Positions 37,383-46,155 of a stretch of DNA of 64,000 nt are shown here, piece by piece. Source of the stretch: an uncultured Verrucomicrobiota bacterium (GTDB lineage: Bacteria; Verrucomicrobiota; Verrucomicrobiia; Limisphaerales; UBA9464). The notes under the pieces are model-generated. The model was not told where the DNA came from, ran no database searches, and was given only the letters and a program-made list of their open reading frames with translations. Position numbers and translations under genes: made by a program. Position 1 is the stretch's first letter; each line of letters begins with the position of its first letter. The DNA is taken from positions 1 through 64,000 of the forward strand of contig CAJAHH010000125.1 of assembly GCA_903939515.1 (NCBI GenBank). The letters are read 5' to 3'.

Positions 37383-38906
37383 TTAGCGCGGGAAGTGTTC
37401 GGCCAGCGAGATGGCCTTCCGCATGGCCTTCGACTTGTTGATCGTTTCGTCGAATTCAGCCTCGGGATCGGAGTCGTTGACCCAACCGCCACCGGCTTGG
37501 ACATAGGCCATTCCGTCCTTCACTAGTGCCGTGCGAATGGTGATGCAGTGGTCGGCATTGCCATTGAACCCGAAGTAGCCCACGCAGCCGCCATAGGGCC
37601 CACGGGTGGTGCCTTCGAGTTCTGAGATGATTTGCATGGCCCGGACCTTGGGTGCGCCGCTGAGGGTGCCGGCCGGGAAGGTGGTTCGCATCAAGTCGAA
37701 GGCCGTGCGCTCGGGCGAGAGTTGGCCGTTCACCTGAGAGACGATGTGCATCACGTGGCTGTAGCGCTCGATGACCATCAGGTCTCGGACGGCCACGCTG
37801 CCATACTCGCAGACTCGACCAATGTCGTTACGGGCCAAGTCTACAAGCATTACGTGCTCGGCGCGCTCCTTGGGATCGGCCAGAAGCTCCTGCTCCAAGG
37901 CCAGGTCTTCCGCCTCATTGGCCCCGCGGCGGCGCGTGCCAGCGATGGGTCGGATTTCCACGGCACGCTCTTCGCAACGCACATGCAATTCGGGCGAGGC
38001 CCCGACCAATGCGAAGCCCTCTAGCTCCAAAAGGAACATGTAGGGCGAGGGATTGATGGAGCGCACGGCTCGATAAATCTCCATGGGCGAGGCTTTTACC
38101 GGGGCGCTGAACCGCTGGGAGCCCACGATCTGGATGATGTCGCCAGAACGGATAAACTCTTTGGATCGGACCACGTTGGCCAGGAACTGCTCACGCGGGG
38201 TGTTGGAAACAAAGGGAGCGTCGGGAACTTGGGTCTCCAGGGTCACCGGGCGGCTCGGGAGGGGTTGCTCCAGCAGGGCCACCAGGCGATCGATCTCGGA
38301 GACCGCATCCTCATAGGCGACGTCCGGATCACCGCCAGGGGGCACCACGGCATGCACAATCACTGTCAACGTCTGAGCCACGCGATCAAACACGAGGACC
38401 TGGTCGGCGATCAAAAAATACAGCGTGGGAGTCCCTAACTCATCTTTCGCCGGGCGCGGCACCACCGGTTCCACATCATGGATGAACTCGTAGCCCAAGA
38501 ATCCCACCGCACCGCCAGTGAAGCGGGGCATGCCGGGAACCGGCACGGGAACGAAGCCTGAAAGCACTGCCTCAACCACCTGAAGCCCGTCGCGAACGAC
38601 CTTCTCGCCGGGTTGACCCGGAGTGGGCGAGACGCGGTAGGTTTCGATCACCCGACCGTGTTCCAGGATCTCTACCCGAGCACCAATTTGGCGGATCACC
38701 GAACGGGGACCACAGCCAACAAAGGAATAGCGGCCCAAGTGCTCACCCCCCTCGACGGACTCGAAGAGGAACGATTCTCCCTGCCCTCGCAGTTTCTGGT
38801 AGGCGGACAAGGGTGTTTCAAAATCCGCGAGCAGGCGACGGGCCACCGGGATGCAATTGCCCCGGCGGGCCAGCACCGCGAACTCTTCTCGGGTCGGCGT
38901 GTCCAT
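37383..38906 (-). CDS. trpE: Anthranilate synthase component I
   Basis: The protein is 507 residues, normal length. It converts chorismate + ammonia (or glutamine via TrpG) to anthranilate for tryptophan synthesis. The N-terminal domain includes SFLFESVEGGEHLGRYSFVG, containing the tryptophan-feedback-type LLES-like motif. The chorismate-binding domain shows GDIIQIVGSQRF, PIAGTRRRGANEAED, MLVDLARNDIGRV, FPAGTLSGAPKVRAM and the C-terminal GGCVGYFGFNGNADHCITIRT and GGGWVNDSDPEAEFDET blocks. No trpG is adjacent in the window. No leader peptide or attenuator is evident upstream. Confidence 0.97.
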   Translation of the reverse strand: MDTPTREEFAVLARRGNCIPVARRLLADFETPLSAYQKLRGQGESFLFESVEGGEHLGRYSFVGCGPRSVIRQIGARVEILEHGRVIETYRVSPTPGQPGEKVVRDGLQVVEAVLSGFVPVPVPGMPRFTGGAVGFLGYEFIHDVEPVVPRPAKDELGTPTLYFLIADQVLVFDRVAQTLTVIVHAVVPPGGDPDVAYEDAVSEIDRLVALLEQPLPSRPVTLETQVPDAPFVSNTPREQFLANVVRSKEFIRSGDIIQIVGSQRFSAPVKASPMEIYRAVRSINPSPYMFLLELEGFALVGASPELHVRCEERAVEIRPIAGTRRRGANEAEDLALEQELLADPKERAEHVMLVDLARNDIGRVCEYGSVAVRDLMVIERYSHVMHIVSQVNGQLSPERTAFDLMRTTFPAGTLSGAPKVRAMQIISELEGTTRGPYGGCVGYFGFNGNADHCITIRTALVKDGMAYVQAGGGWVNDSDPEAEFDETINKSKAMRKAISLAEHFPR

Positions 38907-39142
38907 GACGGAACCGATGATAAGCCGAAACCCCGGTAGACCAGAAGCCCGAAGCGCGGGCGTCCAGCAGGTCGAGCGGGCGTCCTCATCGGAGATTTAG
39001 AAGCGGAGTTTCGCTGGCCTTGGAGCGGGTGACGGGCACTGGGCTAGGTGGGATCGAATAGAGAAGGGATCTCCGTCCCGCCGGACGGAACTCACCGAAA
39101 CTGCTCGCGCTGGGCAAAAACCTTGGATTGGCTCAGTCGCAC

Positions 39143-39994
39143 ATGCCCTTAAACAACACCCTTCCTCCCGGCAACTTCCCGGCACCGCGAGAGATTGGAT
39201 GCTTGGGGACTGTGCTGACCGTGACCGATCATCCGGGAGCGATGGACCTGTGCTGCCAACTGACACAGCAGTCCTTCCCGTCAGCCATCGAGTTTTGCAA
39301 CACGCAGATCGTCACCCTGCGCCGATCCGATCGGGAATACCGCCAGACCTCCGAGTGCTTCGATCGCTTCATCCCCGATAGTTCCCCGCTGCTCTGGCTG
39401 CTCAATGCGGCCGGGGCCGGCATGAAGGATCGTGTCTACGGTCCGGCGTTCTTCCGGCATGCGCTAATTCATTCACCGCCCACCCTCACACACTACCTCT
39501 TGGGCGGATCGGAGGCCTGTGGTCGGGCGTTGGCTGAACGATTCACGCTCCTGAATCCAGGTTTACGCATAGTAGGCTCCTTCCATGGCCGCTGCGATAC
39601 GGGTGGAGTTCTTGGGGCCGACGAGGACCGAGTCTTGGAAGAGTTGCGGCGTCTCAAACCCGACTTCATTTGGGTGGGTCTGGGCACCCCGAAGCAGCAG
39701 CGCTGGATTGCCCGGGTCAAACCTCTGCTCGAACACGGGGTGCTGCTCTCGGTGGGTCAGGCCTTCGACGTGAATGCCGGGCTGCGGGCCGATGCCCCAG
39801 GCTGGATGCAACGCTGCGGCCTGACTTGGCTCTATCGGATGGCCTCGGAACCGCGCCGTCTGGTCGGGCGCTACCTGCACCACAACTCGCTGTTTCTCGG
39901 CTACCTGCTCTGGGACGCCGTGCGGGGAGTGGTCTTCCGCCCCAAACCCAACATCCGAGGCGAACTGCGGGGCCAAGGTACACCCCGGCGCTGA
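39143..39994 (+). CDS. WecG/TagA/CpsF family (GT26) glycosyltransferase
   Basis: The ATG at 39143 (283 residues) is used; the track start is a TTG five codons upstream. GT26 features are GPAFFRHAL, YLLGGSEACGRALAERF, FIWVGLGTPKQQRWIARV, LSVGQAFDVNAGLRADAPGWMQRCGLTWLYRMASEP and RRLVGRYLHHN. Members transfer ManNAcA or ManNAc-like sugars to lipid-linked acceptors in exopolysaccharide, ECA or teichoic-acid synthesis at the inner leaflet of the membrane. There are no neighbouring polysaccharide genes, so the product is unknown. Confidence 0.92.
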   Translation: MPLNNTLPPGNFPAPREIGCLGTVLTVTDHPGAMDLCCQLTQQSFPSAIEFCNTQIVTLRRSDREYRQTSECFDRFIPDSSPLLWLLNAAGAGMKDRVYGPAFFRHALIHSPPTLTHYLLGGSEACGRALAERFTLLNPGLRIVGSFHGRCDTGGVLGADEDRVLEELRRLKPDFIWVGLGTPKQQRWIARVKPLLEHGVLLSVGQAFDVNAGLRADAPGWMQRCGLTWLYRMASEPRRLVGRYLHHNSLFLGYLLWDAVRGVVFRPKPNIRGELRGQGTPRR

Positions 39995-40169
39995 CTCCGA
40001 ATTTGCCAACTCCGGCTCGCCTCATCAACGACGGCGGTGAGCCGGCCGGTTTCGCACACACCGGGACGATGCAGTTGGGAGGAACGCAGTGGCGCAGCAA
40101 ATTCAGTCGCACGAGGAGGCGAGAGTGAGGCGCAAGCCGTGCTAAGGGCCGTGACGAACCAACAACCTT

Positions 40170-40225
40170 GCTCTCGCGAAAGAAGATGCAGAAAGCAGGA
40201 TTCATCCCATCGCATCGTGGGCTCA
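40170..40225. repeat. Dispersed repeat family 2, copy B
   Basis: TGCTCTCGCGAAAGAAGATGCAG and GCATCGTGGGCTCAGGC align with 32435-32493 in the same orientation. It lies in the 228-bp space between the GT26 gene and the LysR gene. No tandem array accompanies this copy. Confidence 0.6.
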
Positions 40226-41152
40226 GGCGACCGAAGCCACCTCGGCTTGAAACAAGTCTTCGGAGGCCGTTCGGCACAGGCCCAGAAATGTTTCCTCGGC
40301 CAAAGTCAGGCGGCGCGTGCGCCAGTGGAGGGCTCCCCAATCCCGGCGGGCCTTGCGACGTCCCAACGGCAGTGCCACCAGTGATCCATTGCGCAATTCG
40401 GGCGCGGCGACCCAAGGTGCCAAAATGCCCACTCCGAGGTTGAGTTTTGCTAGTTCTTTCAGGGCCTCGAAGCTGCCCATCTCGATGACCGTGTGGAGCA
40501 CGATGCCCTCCTCCCGGAAATAGGCATCGAGGATGCGCCAGGAGAGGCTGCGCTTGCCATAGACGACCACGCTCTGCCGGGAGATCTCCGCCCGAGGCAC
40601 CGAGCCGGATAGGGCCCAAGGATGCTTGGGTGAGGCGATGAACGACAACTCATCTGAGAAGAGCGGCACGAACTGGAAGCGTTCCTCGGACCTGGGCTCG
40701 AGCGTGAGGGCCAAGTCGGCCCGGTTCGATTCGATCATCGCCACGGCCGAGGCCGAATCGCCGGCTTCCACGCTGATGAGGCTCTGGGGGAAGCTTTCCT
40801 TGAACTCCCGCAATACCGCCGGCAGCAAGTAGGCGCATAGGGCGGCCGGAGCCACGATTCTCAGACGCCCCACCCCCCATTTGCCCAGTCGCTCGATGCC
40901 AGACCGGGCGCTGGACATTTCCTGAAGCACCCGATCGGCATGGACCAAAAGCTGTTCGCCCGCTTGGGTTAGTAAGACTTTCTTGCCCAACCTGTCCAAA
41001 AGACGACAACCCACATCGGTTTCCAAGGCTTTCATGGAATGACTGACCGCCGACTGGGTGAGGAACAGTTCGCGGGCCGTCTGCGTGAAACTTCCCGTTC
41101 GAGCCAGGATGACAAACGCGTGGAGCTGACGACTGTCGAGGGGCGCATTCAT
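40223..41152 (-). CDS. LysR-family transcriptional regulator
   Basis: The protein is 309 residues. The N-terminal winged HTH (residues about 8-66) is canonical: LDSRQLHAFVILARTGSFTQ, TARELFLTQSAVSHSMKAL, ETDVGCRLLDRLGKKVLLTQ. The C-terminal effector-binding domain follows (GRLRIVAPAALCAYLLPAVLR, RADLALTLEP, VGILAPWVAAPE). No obvious target lies divergent from it; the upstream neighbour is 593 bp of non-coding DNA and then a gene on the same strand. The ligand is unknown. Its last three bases overlap the end of repeat family 2 copy B. Confidence 0.96.
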   Translation of the reverse strand: MNAPLDSRQLHAFVILARTGSFTQTARELFLTQSAVSHSMKALETDVGCRLLDRLGKKVLLTQAGEQLLVHADRVLQEMSSARSGIERLGKWGVGRLRIVAPAALCAYLLPAVLREFKESFPQSLISVEAGDSASAVAMIESNRADLALTLEPRSEERFQFVPLFSDELSFIASPKHPWALSGSVPRAEISRQSVVVYGKRSLSWRILDAYFREEGIVLHTVIEMGSFEALKELAKLNLGVGILAPWVAAPELRNGSLVALPLGRRKARRDWGALHWRTRRLTLAEETFLGLCRTASEDLFQAEVASVA

Positions 41153-41416
41153 TCATGAAACGGGTTCATCCAAAACTTCAAAACTCAGAGAAGCAGATGA
41201 CAGGCCGATCGCCCTCATCGACTTGAGGATGATCCAAGAAATGCAGCAACCACCTGATCTAGGTGATGCCGGAAACGCCCTGACCTCGGCCGGAGTCCGA
41301 ACTATTCCGCGGGGAGATCGGGGATGACGTGGCGTCTTCGTTCGCTCGACGAGGAGCGAGCGAGGGTCAGGCCATCTGAGGCCGGCCTGGCCTGTGCTCA
41401 TCGGGCCCGTTGAAGC

Positions 41417-41432
41417 TAAAGCTGGAGCTTTA
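41417..41432. repeat. Perfect short palindrome TAAAGCT-GG-AGCTTTA
   Basis: Two 7-nt arms are exact inverted complements around GG. It sits in the middle of the 593-bp non-coding region. It could be an operator-like site or a repeat fragment; no second copy is seen in the window. Confidence 0.45.
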
Positions 41433-41566
41433 TTCCCGGCGCGGGTTGTCGGTCTCCTGGCGCCGCAGGCTGGGGTGTTGAGAAGCTCGGGGACCGATTC
41501 TTTCGTTGGGAGCCAGCAGGCCAGGGATGTCCCCTGCGGTTTGCCACTAGCCCCATTGATAATCTC

Positions 41567-41593
41567 ACCGCCACCGCCACCGCCACCGCCGCC
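41567..41593. repeat. ACCGCC hexamer microsatellite
   Basis: About four uninterrupted ACCGCC units end in ACCGCCGCC. This is a simple-sequence tract prone to slippage. It creates the poly-Gly run in the spurious minus-strand ORF. Confidence 0.75.
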
Positions 41594-41745
41594 GGCCTCG
41601 GCCCGAGATGCCGAAGCCGTGTTTTCAGAGAGATCTGGGTGAACCGGCGAACCGGAGCCCCAGCTGTCCAACCCTTCTAGCCCCCGCGGGCGAGGCCTCC
41701 AAACCCCAAACCAAAACCCGCGGCGCTCAACGCGATTCCACCGAC

Positions 41746-43293
41746 TTAGTTTTGCGTGATGCCCCGGAAGTGATCGGTCCGGAAGGGTGAGGCCGGCAAA
41801 CCGCTGCCATTGATCAAATTCACAACAGGGAAATCATCCCAGCCGTAGCGGACATGGAGCGGGTGCGGCACCTGCGAAGCATGCAACCGAACACTGGACC
41901 CAGAGATTTCCGCCGTGGCCCAGTGCCAGACGCCGTCCTTGCCGGCCAGAGCAAAGCCTTTAGGCGCCGCACCATCCGAGGTCTTGAGACCCCGGGCGTG
42001 GTTCAGGTTCAGGATCAAGGTCGATCCAGAATGCCCCTGCGACGCATAGGTCGGTCCACTCGACTCTACCGATTTTCCATTGGCAATGGTCTGGGCCAGC
42101 AACGCGAGACGGGCACCGACCAGAGCTTTGCGGGTGGGATGGATGTCATCCTTGTCGCCCACGTCAGTGATGACCGCGATACCCACGTGGGGCAGGGTCT
42201 CGGCGACGTGGTTCTGGGCCTCGCGCAGTTCAGCCCAGTCGCTCTGGACAGGCTTTGCAGTAATGTCGGCGATCGAGCGCTTGCGGTTTTTATCCCAAGG
42301 CGCCAACTGGACGGCCAAGAAGGGGAAATCGCCCTGATTCCAATCGGAGCGCCAATTACGAATCATGTCAGCGAAGAGGCTGCGATACTGCCAGGCCCGA
42401 CCCGCGTTGGACTCACCCTGGTACCAAATGGCACCGGCAATTGCGTAGGGCATGAGCGGGCGCAGCATGCCGTTATAGAGTTCGGCTGGGCACCACGGGG
42501 CTCCCGGAGCTCCTTGACTGAACTTCTCCCCCTTGGCTTCGGCTGCGGCCTTGGCGGCGCGCCACTTCGACAACGCTGCTTCATGGGCACGATGGATCGG
42601 GACGTACGGGTCGAGGATATCCCGGGTGTAGAAATGGTTGTCCTTGATCGACTCCTCGCTCATCCACACCTCGGCCGGGGATCCGCCCCAACTGGTGTGG
42701 ATCAAGCCCACGGGAACCCCCAGAGCCGGCTGCAAATCTCGGCCGAAATAGTAGCCGACGGCGGAAAAGCGCCGGACCGCCTCGGGCGAGGCCGTGCCCC
42801 AGGCGTGCGCGGCATGATTGAGTTCAGTCTGCGGAACCGAGGAACGCCGCTTGGTGACGGTGAAGAGGCGTAAGTTCGAGTTGGCACTGGAGGCGATATC
42901 CGCCGCCGGCTCAAAACTGGCCGACAGGGGCCACTCCATGTTGGACTGTCCCGAACAAATCCAAACCTCGCCGACAACCACATCGCTCAGAATAACAGTA
43001 TTGTGGCCGCGGACCTGGAGGTTGCGCCCCTCGGCGGTGGCTTTCAGTGCCTTGAGCCGCACCGACCATCGACCATTTTGGGCCACGGTCGAGACGCTCT
43101 GACCCGCGAACTCCACGGTCACCGTCTCACCGTCGGCCGCACGCCCCCAGACCGGCACCGGCCTGCCCTGTTGCAGCACTGCGTGATCGGTAAAGAGCGA
43201 ATGAAGGGACACGTCGGCCCGAACAAGGCCCAGGCCCAAGGTCAGACCAGTGAACGCCATGAACGCGCCACGGAGGATGTTTGCGGGATGCAC
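41746..43293 (-). CDS. Sialate O-acetylesterase family protein
   Basis: The protein is 515 residues with an N-terminal signal (AFMAFTGLTLGLGLVRAD). An N-terminal beta domain (LFTDHAVLQQGRPVPVWGRA) precedes the SGNH catalytic core. The core has GEVWICSGQSNMEWPLS with the nucleophile Ser, GVPVGLIHTSWGGSPAEVWMS, and AGAIWYQGESNAGRAWQYRS. The C-terminal region carries DKDDIHPTRKALVGARLA with the likely catalytic His. It removes O-acetyl groups from glycans such as sialic acids or plant polysaccharides, extracytoplasmically. Confidence 0.95.
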   Translation of the reverse strand: MHPANILRGAFMAFTGLTLGLGLVRADVSLHSLFTDHAVLQQGRPVPVWGRAADGETVTVEFAGQSVSTVAQNGRWSVRLKALKATAEGRNLQVRGHNTVILSDVVVGEVWICSGQSNMEWPLSASFEPAADIASSANSNLRLFTVTKRRSSVPQTELNHAAHAWGTASPEAVRRFSAVGYYFGRDLQPALGVPVGLIHTSWGGSPAEVWMSEESIKDNHFYTRDILDPYVPIHRAHEAALSKWRAAKAAAEAKGEKFSQGAPGAPWCPAELYNGMLRPLMPYAIAGAIWYQGESNAGRAWQYRSLFADMIRNWRSDWNQGDFPFLAVQLAPWDKNRKRSIADITAKPVQSDWAELREAQNHVAETLPHVGIAVITDVGDKDDIHPTRKALVGARLALLAQTIANGKSVESSGPTYASQGHSGSTLILNLNHARGLKTSDGAAPKGFALAGKDGVWHWATAEISGSSVRLHASQVPHPLHVRYGWDDFPVVNLINGSGLPASPFRTDHFRGITQN

Positions 43294-43393
43294 GAAGGCA
43301 GTTGAACCGCAGCCAGGGCACCACGGTCAACGCGGGATTTTGCTCTCGGAGGACCCACGACAGAAGCCGAAGGCGCGGTCAGGAGTCTGCTCG

Positions 43394-43621
43394 ATGAGGT
43401 TCCGGGTGCTCCATCGCACCCGCTCCACCGACGAGACGCCGGTGACGGAGAGCTTCAACGAAATCCACTTCAAGTCCTTCAACAACGAGTCACAGAGCAT
43501 GGGCCGCTTTGTGCTGAAGGGGCTCCCAACGCCGCGCTTGTGGCACTACTCCGACGTCTCCCTCGAGCGGGCGGGCGCAAGAAACGACTCCGACGCTCGG
43601 CCGATCCAGGGCCTCCTGTAA
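43394..43621 (+). CDS. Hypothetical 75-residue ORF, possibly a gene remnant
   Basis: From the ATG at 43394 the ORF encodes [20 protein letters not shown]... ending [11 protein letters not shown]. Third codon positions are strongly G/C across the whole stretch, while the upstream in-frame extension in the track loses this bias. It therefore behaves like real or recently coding DNA. I do not recognise the sequence. It overlaps nothing on the other strand and ends 92 bp before kdsA. It may be the surviving piece of a larger gene. Confidence 0.4.
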   Translation: MRFRVLHRTRSTDETPVTESFNEIHFKSFNNESQSMGRFVLKGLPTPRLWHYSDVSLERAGARNDSDARPIQGLL

Positions 43622-43713
43622 GAGCCTTAATGAACGCACGTTGCCCGTGGAGATCCGGACCGATGACTCCCCGGGGTGCGATTCCAGGATTGCGAAACGT
43701 TCACGTCACCGCG

Positions 43714-44541
43714 ATGACCTCCGGTGTGAGCGATTCCATCCTCCCGCTATGGCGGGTCCTGAACCGTCGCAAGGGGCTCTTCCTGATCTCGGGCCCCTGC
43801 GTCATCGAGAGTGAACCCCTCTGCCTGGAGATCGCACGCACACTCAAGTCGGTGTGCGGCCGCCTCAAGATTCCGTATATTTTTAAGGCCAGCTTCGACA
43901 AGGCCAACCGCTCGTCGGGAAAGTCCTTCCGTGGCCCGGGAATGACCGAGGGTTTGGAAATTCTGCGACGCATTCGCACCGAGGTGGGCGTGCCGGTCTT
44001 AACGGATGTCCACACCGAGGAGCAGACGATCGCCGCGGCCAAGGTCTGCGACATCCTACAAATCCCGGCCTTTCTCTGCCGTCAAACCGACCTGGTCCAG
44101 GCCGCTGCCGCCACCGGCAAAATCATCAACATCAAGAAGGGACAGTTCTTGGCGCCGCAGGACATGAAAAACGTGGTGGCCAAAGCGGCCGAAACGGGTA
44201 ATCGCCATCTCATGCTCACCGAGCGGGGCACCACCTTCGGATACCACAACCTTGTCACAGATATGCGCTCGCTGCCCATCTTGGCTGGGTTCGGCTATCC
44301 CACGGTCTTCGATGTTACCCATTCGGTCCAACTGCCCGGTGGTCAGGGAGATTCCTCCGGAGGGCAGCGGGAGTTTGGCCCGGTCTTGGCCCGGTGTGCC
44401 GTGGCGGCCGGAGTTCACGGACTTTTTATTGAGACGCATCCGGACCCAGAGAGCGCTCTGAGCGACGGCCCAAACATGATCCCCCTCGATCAGATGGCAG
44501 CACTGCTTCGGCAACTCCAGCGGCTCCAGCAGGCGCTGTGA
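43714..44541 (+). CDS. kdsA: 3-deoxy-8-phosphooctulonate synthase
   Basis: From the ATG at 43714 the protein is 275 residues, standard for KdsA. It condenses PEP with D-arabinose 5-phosphate to Kdo-8-phosphate, feeding LPS synthesis in the cytosol. Signature blocks are [108 protein letters not shown] and [20 protein letters not shown]. The end overlaps the convergent TatD-family gene by 116 bp. Its presence implies a Kdo-containing Gram-negative outer membrane. Confidence 0.97.
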   Translation: MTSGVSDSILPLWRVLNRRKGLFLISGPCVIESEPLCLEIARTLKSVCGRLKIPYIFKASFDKANRSSGKSFRGPGMTEGLEILRRIRTEVGVPVLTDVHTEEQTIAAAKVCDILQIPAFLCRQTDLVQAAAATGKIINIKKGQFLAPQDMKNVVAKAAETGNRHLMLTERGTTFGYHNLVTDMRSLPILAGFGYPTVFDVTHSVQLPGGQGDSSGGQREFGPVLARCAVAAGVHGLFIETHPDPESALSDGPNMIPLDQMAALLRQLQRLQQAL

Positions 44542-45412
44542 CCCGCAAGCCGGTCTCGCCGAGAAACGGGGGCCTGAAGAAGCGCATCCAGTTGGCCTCG
44601 CAGTGTGCGGCCAACTCTTCGATCGGAACTCCCAGGAGGCCAGACACCCCCTCAGCGATCCGGACCAAATTGACCGGTGAGTTCACCGGCCGTCCCCGCG
44701 TATCGGTCGCGGGATGAGAAACCCAGTCGTCGGGAGGAAGCTGATCGGGGGCGTCGGTCTCGATGAGCAGTCGGTCCGAGGGAATGGCCCGAAAGACCTC
44801 TGCTTGCCAAGCCTTCCGCGGATGGAGGGAGTGGCCCGAAATGCTGAAGTGGGCACCCAATCGAACCAACTCAGGCACCAATTCTACCGAGCCTCCATAG
44901 CTGTGCAGCAAGAAGCCCCGGGGAAGCCGCGGTCGCCCTCGGAGGCAGTCCATCAAGGGGCCCCAAGCCTGCAAGCAATGCACGGTGACCGGAAGGCCGC
45001 GTTCAGAAGCCAGCACGAGCTGCCGGTCGAACACTTCCAGTTGAAACTCCAGGGGGGCCGGACCCCGCGGGCCGATTCCCAGTTCGACGCACCGTTCGAG
45101 CGATTGATCGAGGATCCAACGGTCTAATCCGACCTCCCCCAATACGGCGTGAGGCGCCGAGTCCAAACACTCGATCAATGCGTCGCGCCACCGGGGGGAT
45201 CGGGCCGAGACACGCCAGGGATGCAAGCCGAAGGCAGGAATCACCGAGGGGCAAAGATCCGCCAACCGCCGAACCTCCGGCCAGTCGCCCTCGCACGTTC
45301 CATGGACCACCATGCCAGCAATGCCCCGAGCGGCGGCGGCAGACACCCATTCCAGCGGGTCGTTGCCCAACCGGGGATCTTGCAAGTGATTATGGGCATC
45401 AAACCAACGCAT
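44426..45412 (-). CDS. TatD-family metal-dependent hydrolase
   Basis: The protein is 328 residues, longer than typical TatD (about 260). Amidohydrolase-fold metal ligands are visible: [42 protein letters not shown] and [11 protein letters not shown]. The C-terminal ~45 residues after ANWMRFF have no TatD counterpart and are encoded by the 116 bp that overlap convergent kdsA. A 3'-5' DNase role is known for some members; specificity here is not predictable. Confidence 0.9.
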   Translation of the reverse strand: MRWFDAHNHLQDPRLGNDPLEWVSAAAARGIAGMVVHGTCEGDWPEVRRLADLCPSVIPAFGLHPWRVSARSPRWRDALIECLDSAPHAVLGEVGLDRWILDQSLERCVELGIGPRGPAPLEFQLEVFDRQLVLASERGLPVTVHCLQAWGPLMDCLRGRPRLPRGFLLHSYGGSVELVPELVRLGAHFSISGHSLHPRKAWQAEVFRAIPSDRLLIETDAPDQLPPDDWVSHPATDTRGRPVNSPVNLVRIAEGVSGLLGVPIEELAAHCEANWMRFFRPPFLGETGLRVTAPAGAAGVAEAVLPSDRGGSCLGRRSERSLGPDASQ

Positions 45413-45444
45413 GGAGACCTGCTGTGGGACCAGAATGCTCCAGA

Positions 45445-45993
45445 ATGCTCGTCGGGGAAATCTTTGGATATCGGGGTCGTTTGAGTTTCAAAAGAATTGT
45501 GACATTCTGGTGTGTGCCGTTTTCGAAACTCAGTCGGACAACGGAGGCCGCAGTAGGTTACTTCGAACTCGGAATGAGCCAGTCGGCCTTGCAAGAACTA
45601 GATCAACTCCCCTCCGGAGACCAACTGGAGCCGGAGGTGCTCGAGTTGCGTGCCGTCATCCACCAGCAGACGGGGAATTGGGCCGAAGCGGCCAAGGCCT
45701 TCATGGCTTTGTGCGCACGTCGGGATGCCGATGTGGAGCACTTCATTGGGTGGGGCTGCTGCCTCTACGAACTCGGTACCTATGAAGAAGCCCGACAAGC
45801 CTTGCTCACGGCCCCGAAGGCCCTCCAGCACAATGGGCTTTGGAATTTCCATCTAGCCTGTTACGAGGCCTTAGTCGGCCTCCCGGAAGCCGCTCGAGAA
45901 CGGGTCCAATTGGCCATACTCATCGACCCCTGCCTCAAGCACATGGCCCAACAGAATACCCGACTGGGTCCATTGCTGCGGCCGATTTCTTGA
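45445..45993 (+). CDS. TPR-like small protein
   Basis: With the ATG at 45445 the protein is 182 residues; the track start at 45178 is inside antisense TatD. A start further downstream (TTG/GTG near 45484-45500) is also possible. Three TPR-like helical hairpins are visible: YFELGMSQSALQELDQLPSG, QTGNWAEAAKAFMALCARRD, and CLYELGTYEEARQALLTAPK. The motif CCLYELGTYEEA fits the TPR consensus closely. The protein is cytosolic and its partners are unknown. It diverges from the TatD gene. Confidence 0.75.
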   Translation: MLVGEIFGYRGRLSFKRIVTFWCVPFSKLSRTTEAAVGYFELGMSQSALQELDQLPSGDQLEPEVLELRAVIHQQTGNWAEAAKAFMALCARRDADVEHFIGWGCCLYELGTYEEARQALLTAPKALQHNGLWNFHLACYEALVGLPEAARERVQLAILIDPCLKHMAQQNTRLGPLLRPIS

Positions 45994-46155
45994 GTTCCCA
46001 GCGAGATGGGTGCCTTCGGCTCGCACGCGCTGGGGACAATTTCTGCGGTCGCTCCGGCCACGCTGCCTCAAGGAAAGCGGATCCACCCTCCAGAAGCGGG
46101 CGCATAAAACTCCGTGAATGAAAACTCTCTAACCAGATCCTGACTCAACGACGGC

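Larger units (their letters stand above)
41153..41745. other. 593-bp non-coding region
   Basis: No supported gene is present; the minus ORF across it encodes poly-Gly from a simple repeat. Visible structure includes a perfect 7-bp inverted repeat TAAAGCT-GG-AGCTTTA (41417-41432), an ACCGCC hexamer run (41567-41593), and palindromic CGCTCGACGAGGAGCGAGCG (near 41344). It may be a decayed gene or repeat remnant. Confidence 0.55.

Noticed and set aside
41153-41671. 172-residue minus-strand ORF with a poly-Gly run
   Set aside because: The Gly run is the ACCGCC microsatellite read in one frame; no other protein-like features.
41854-42873. 339-residue plus-strand ORF
   Set aside because: Antisense to the sialate O-acetylesterase; no domain.
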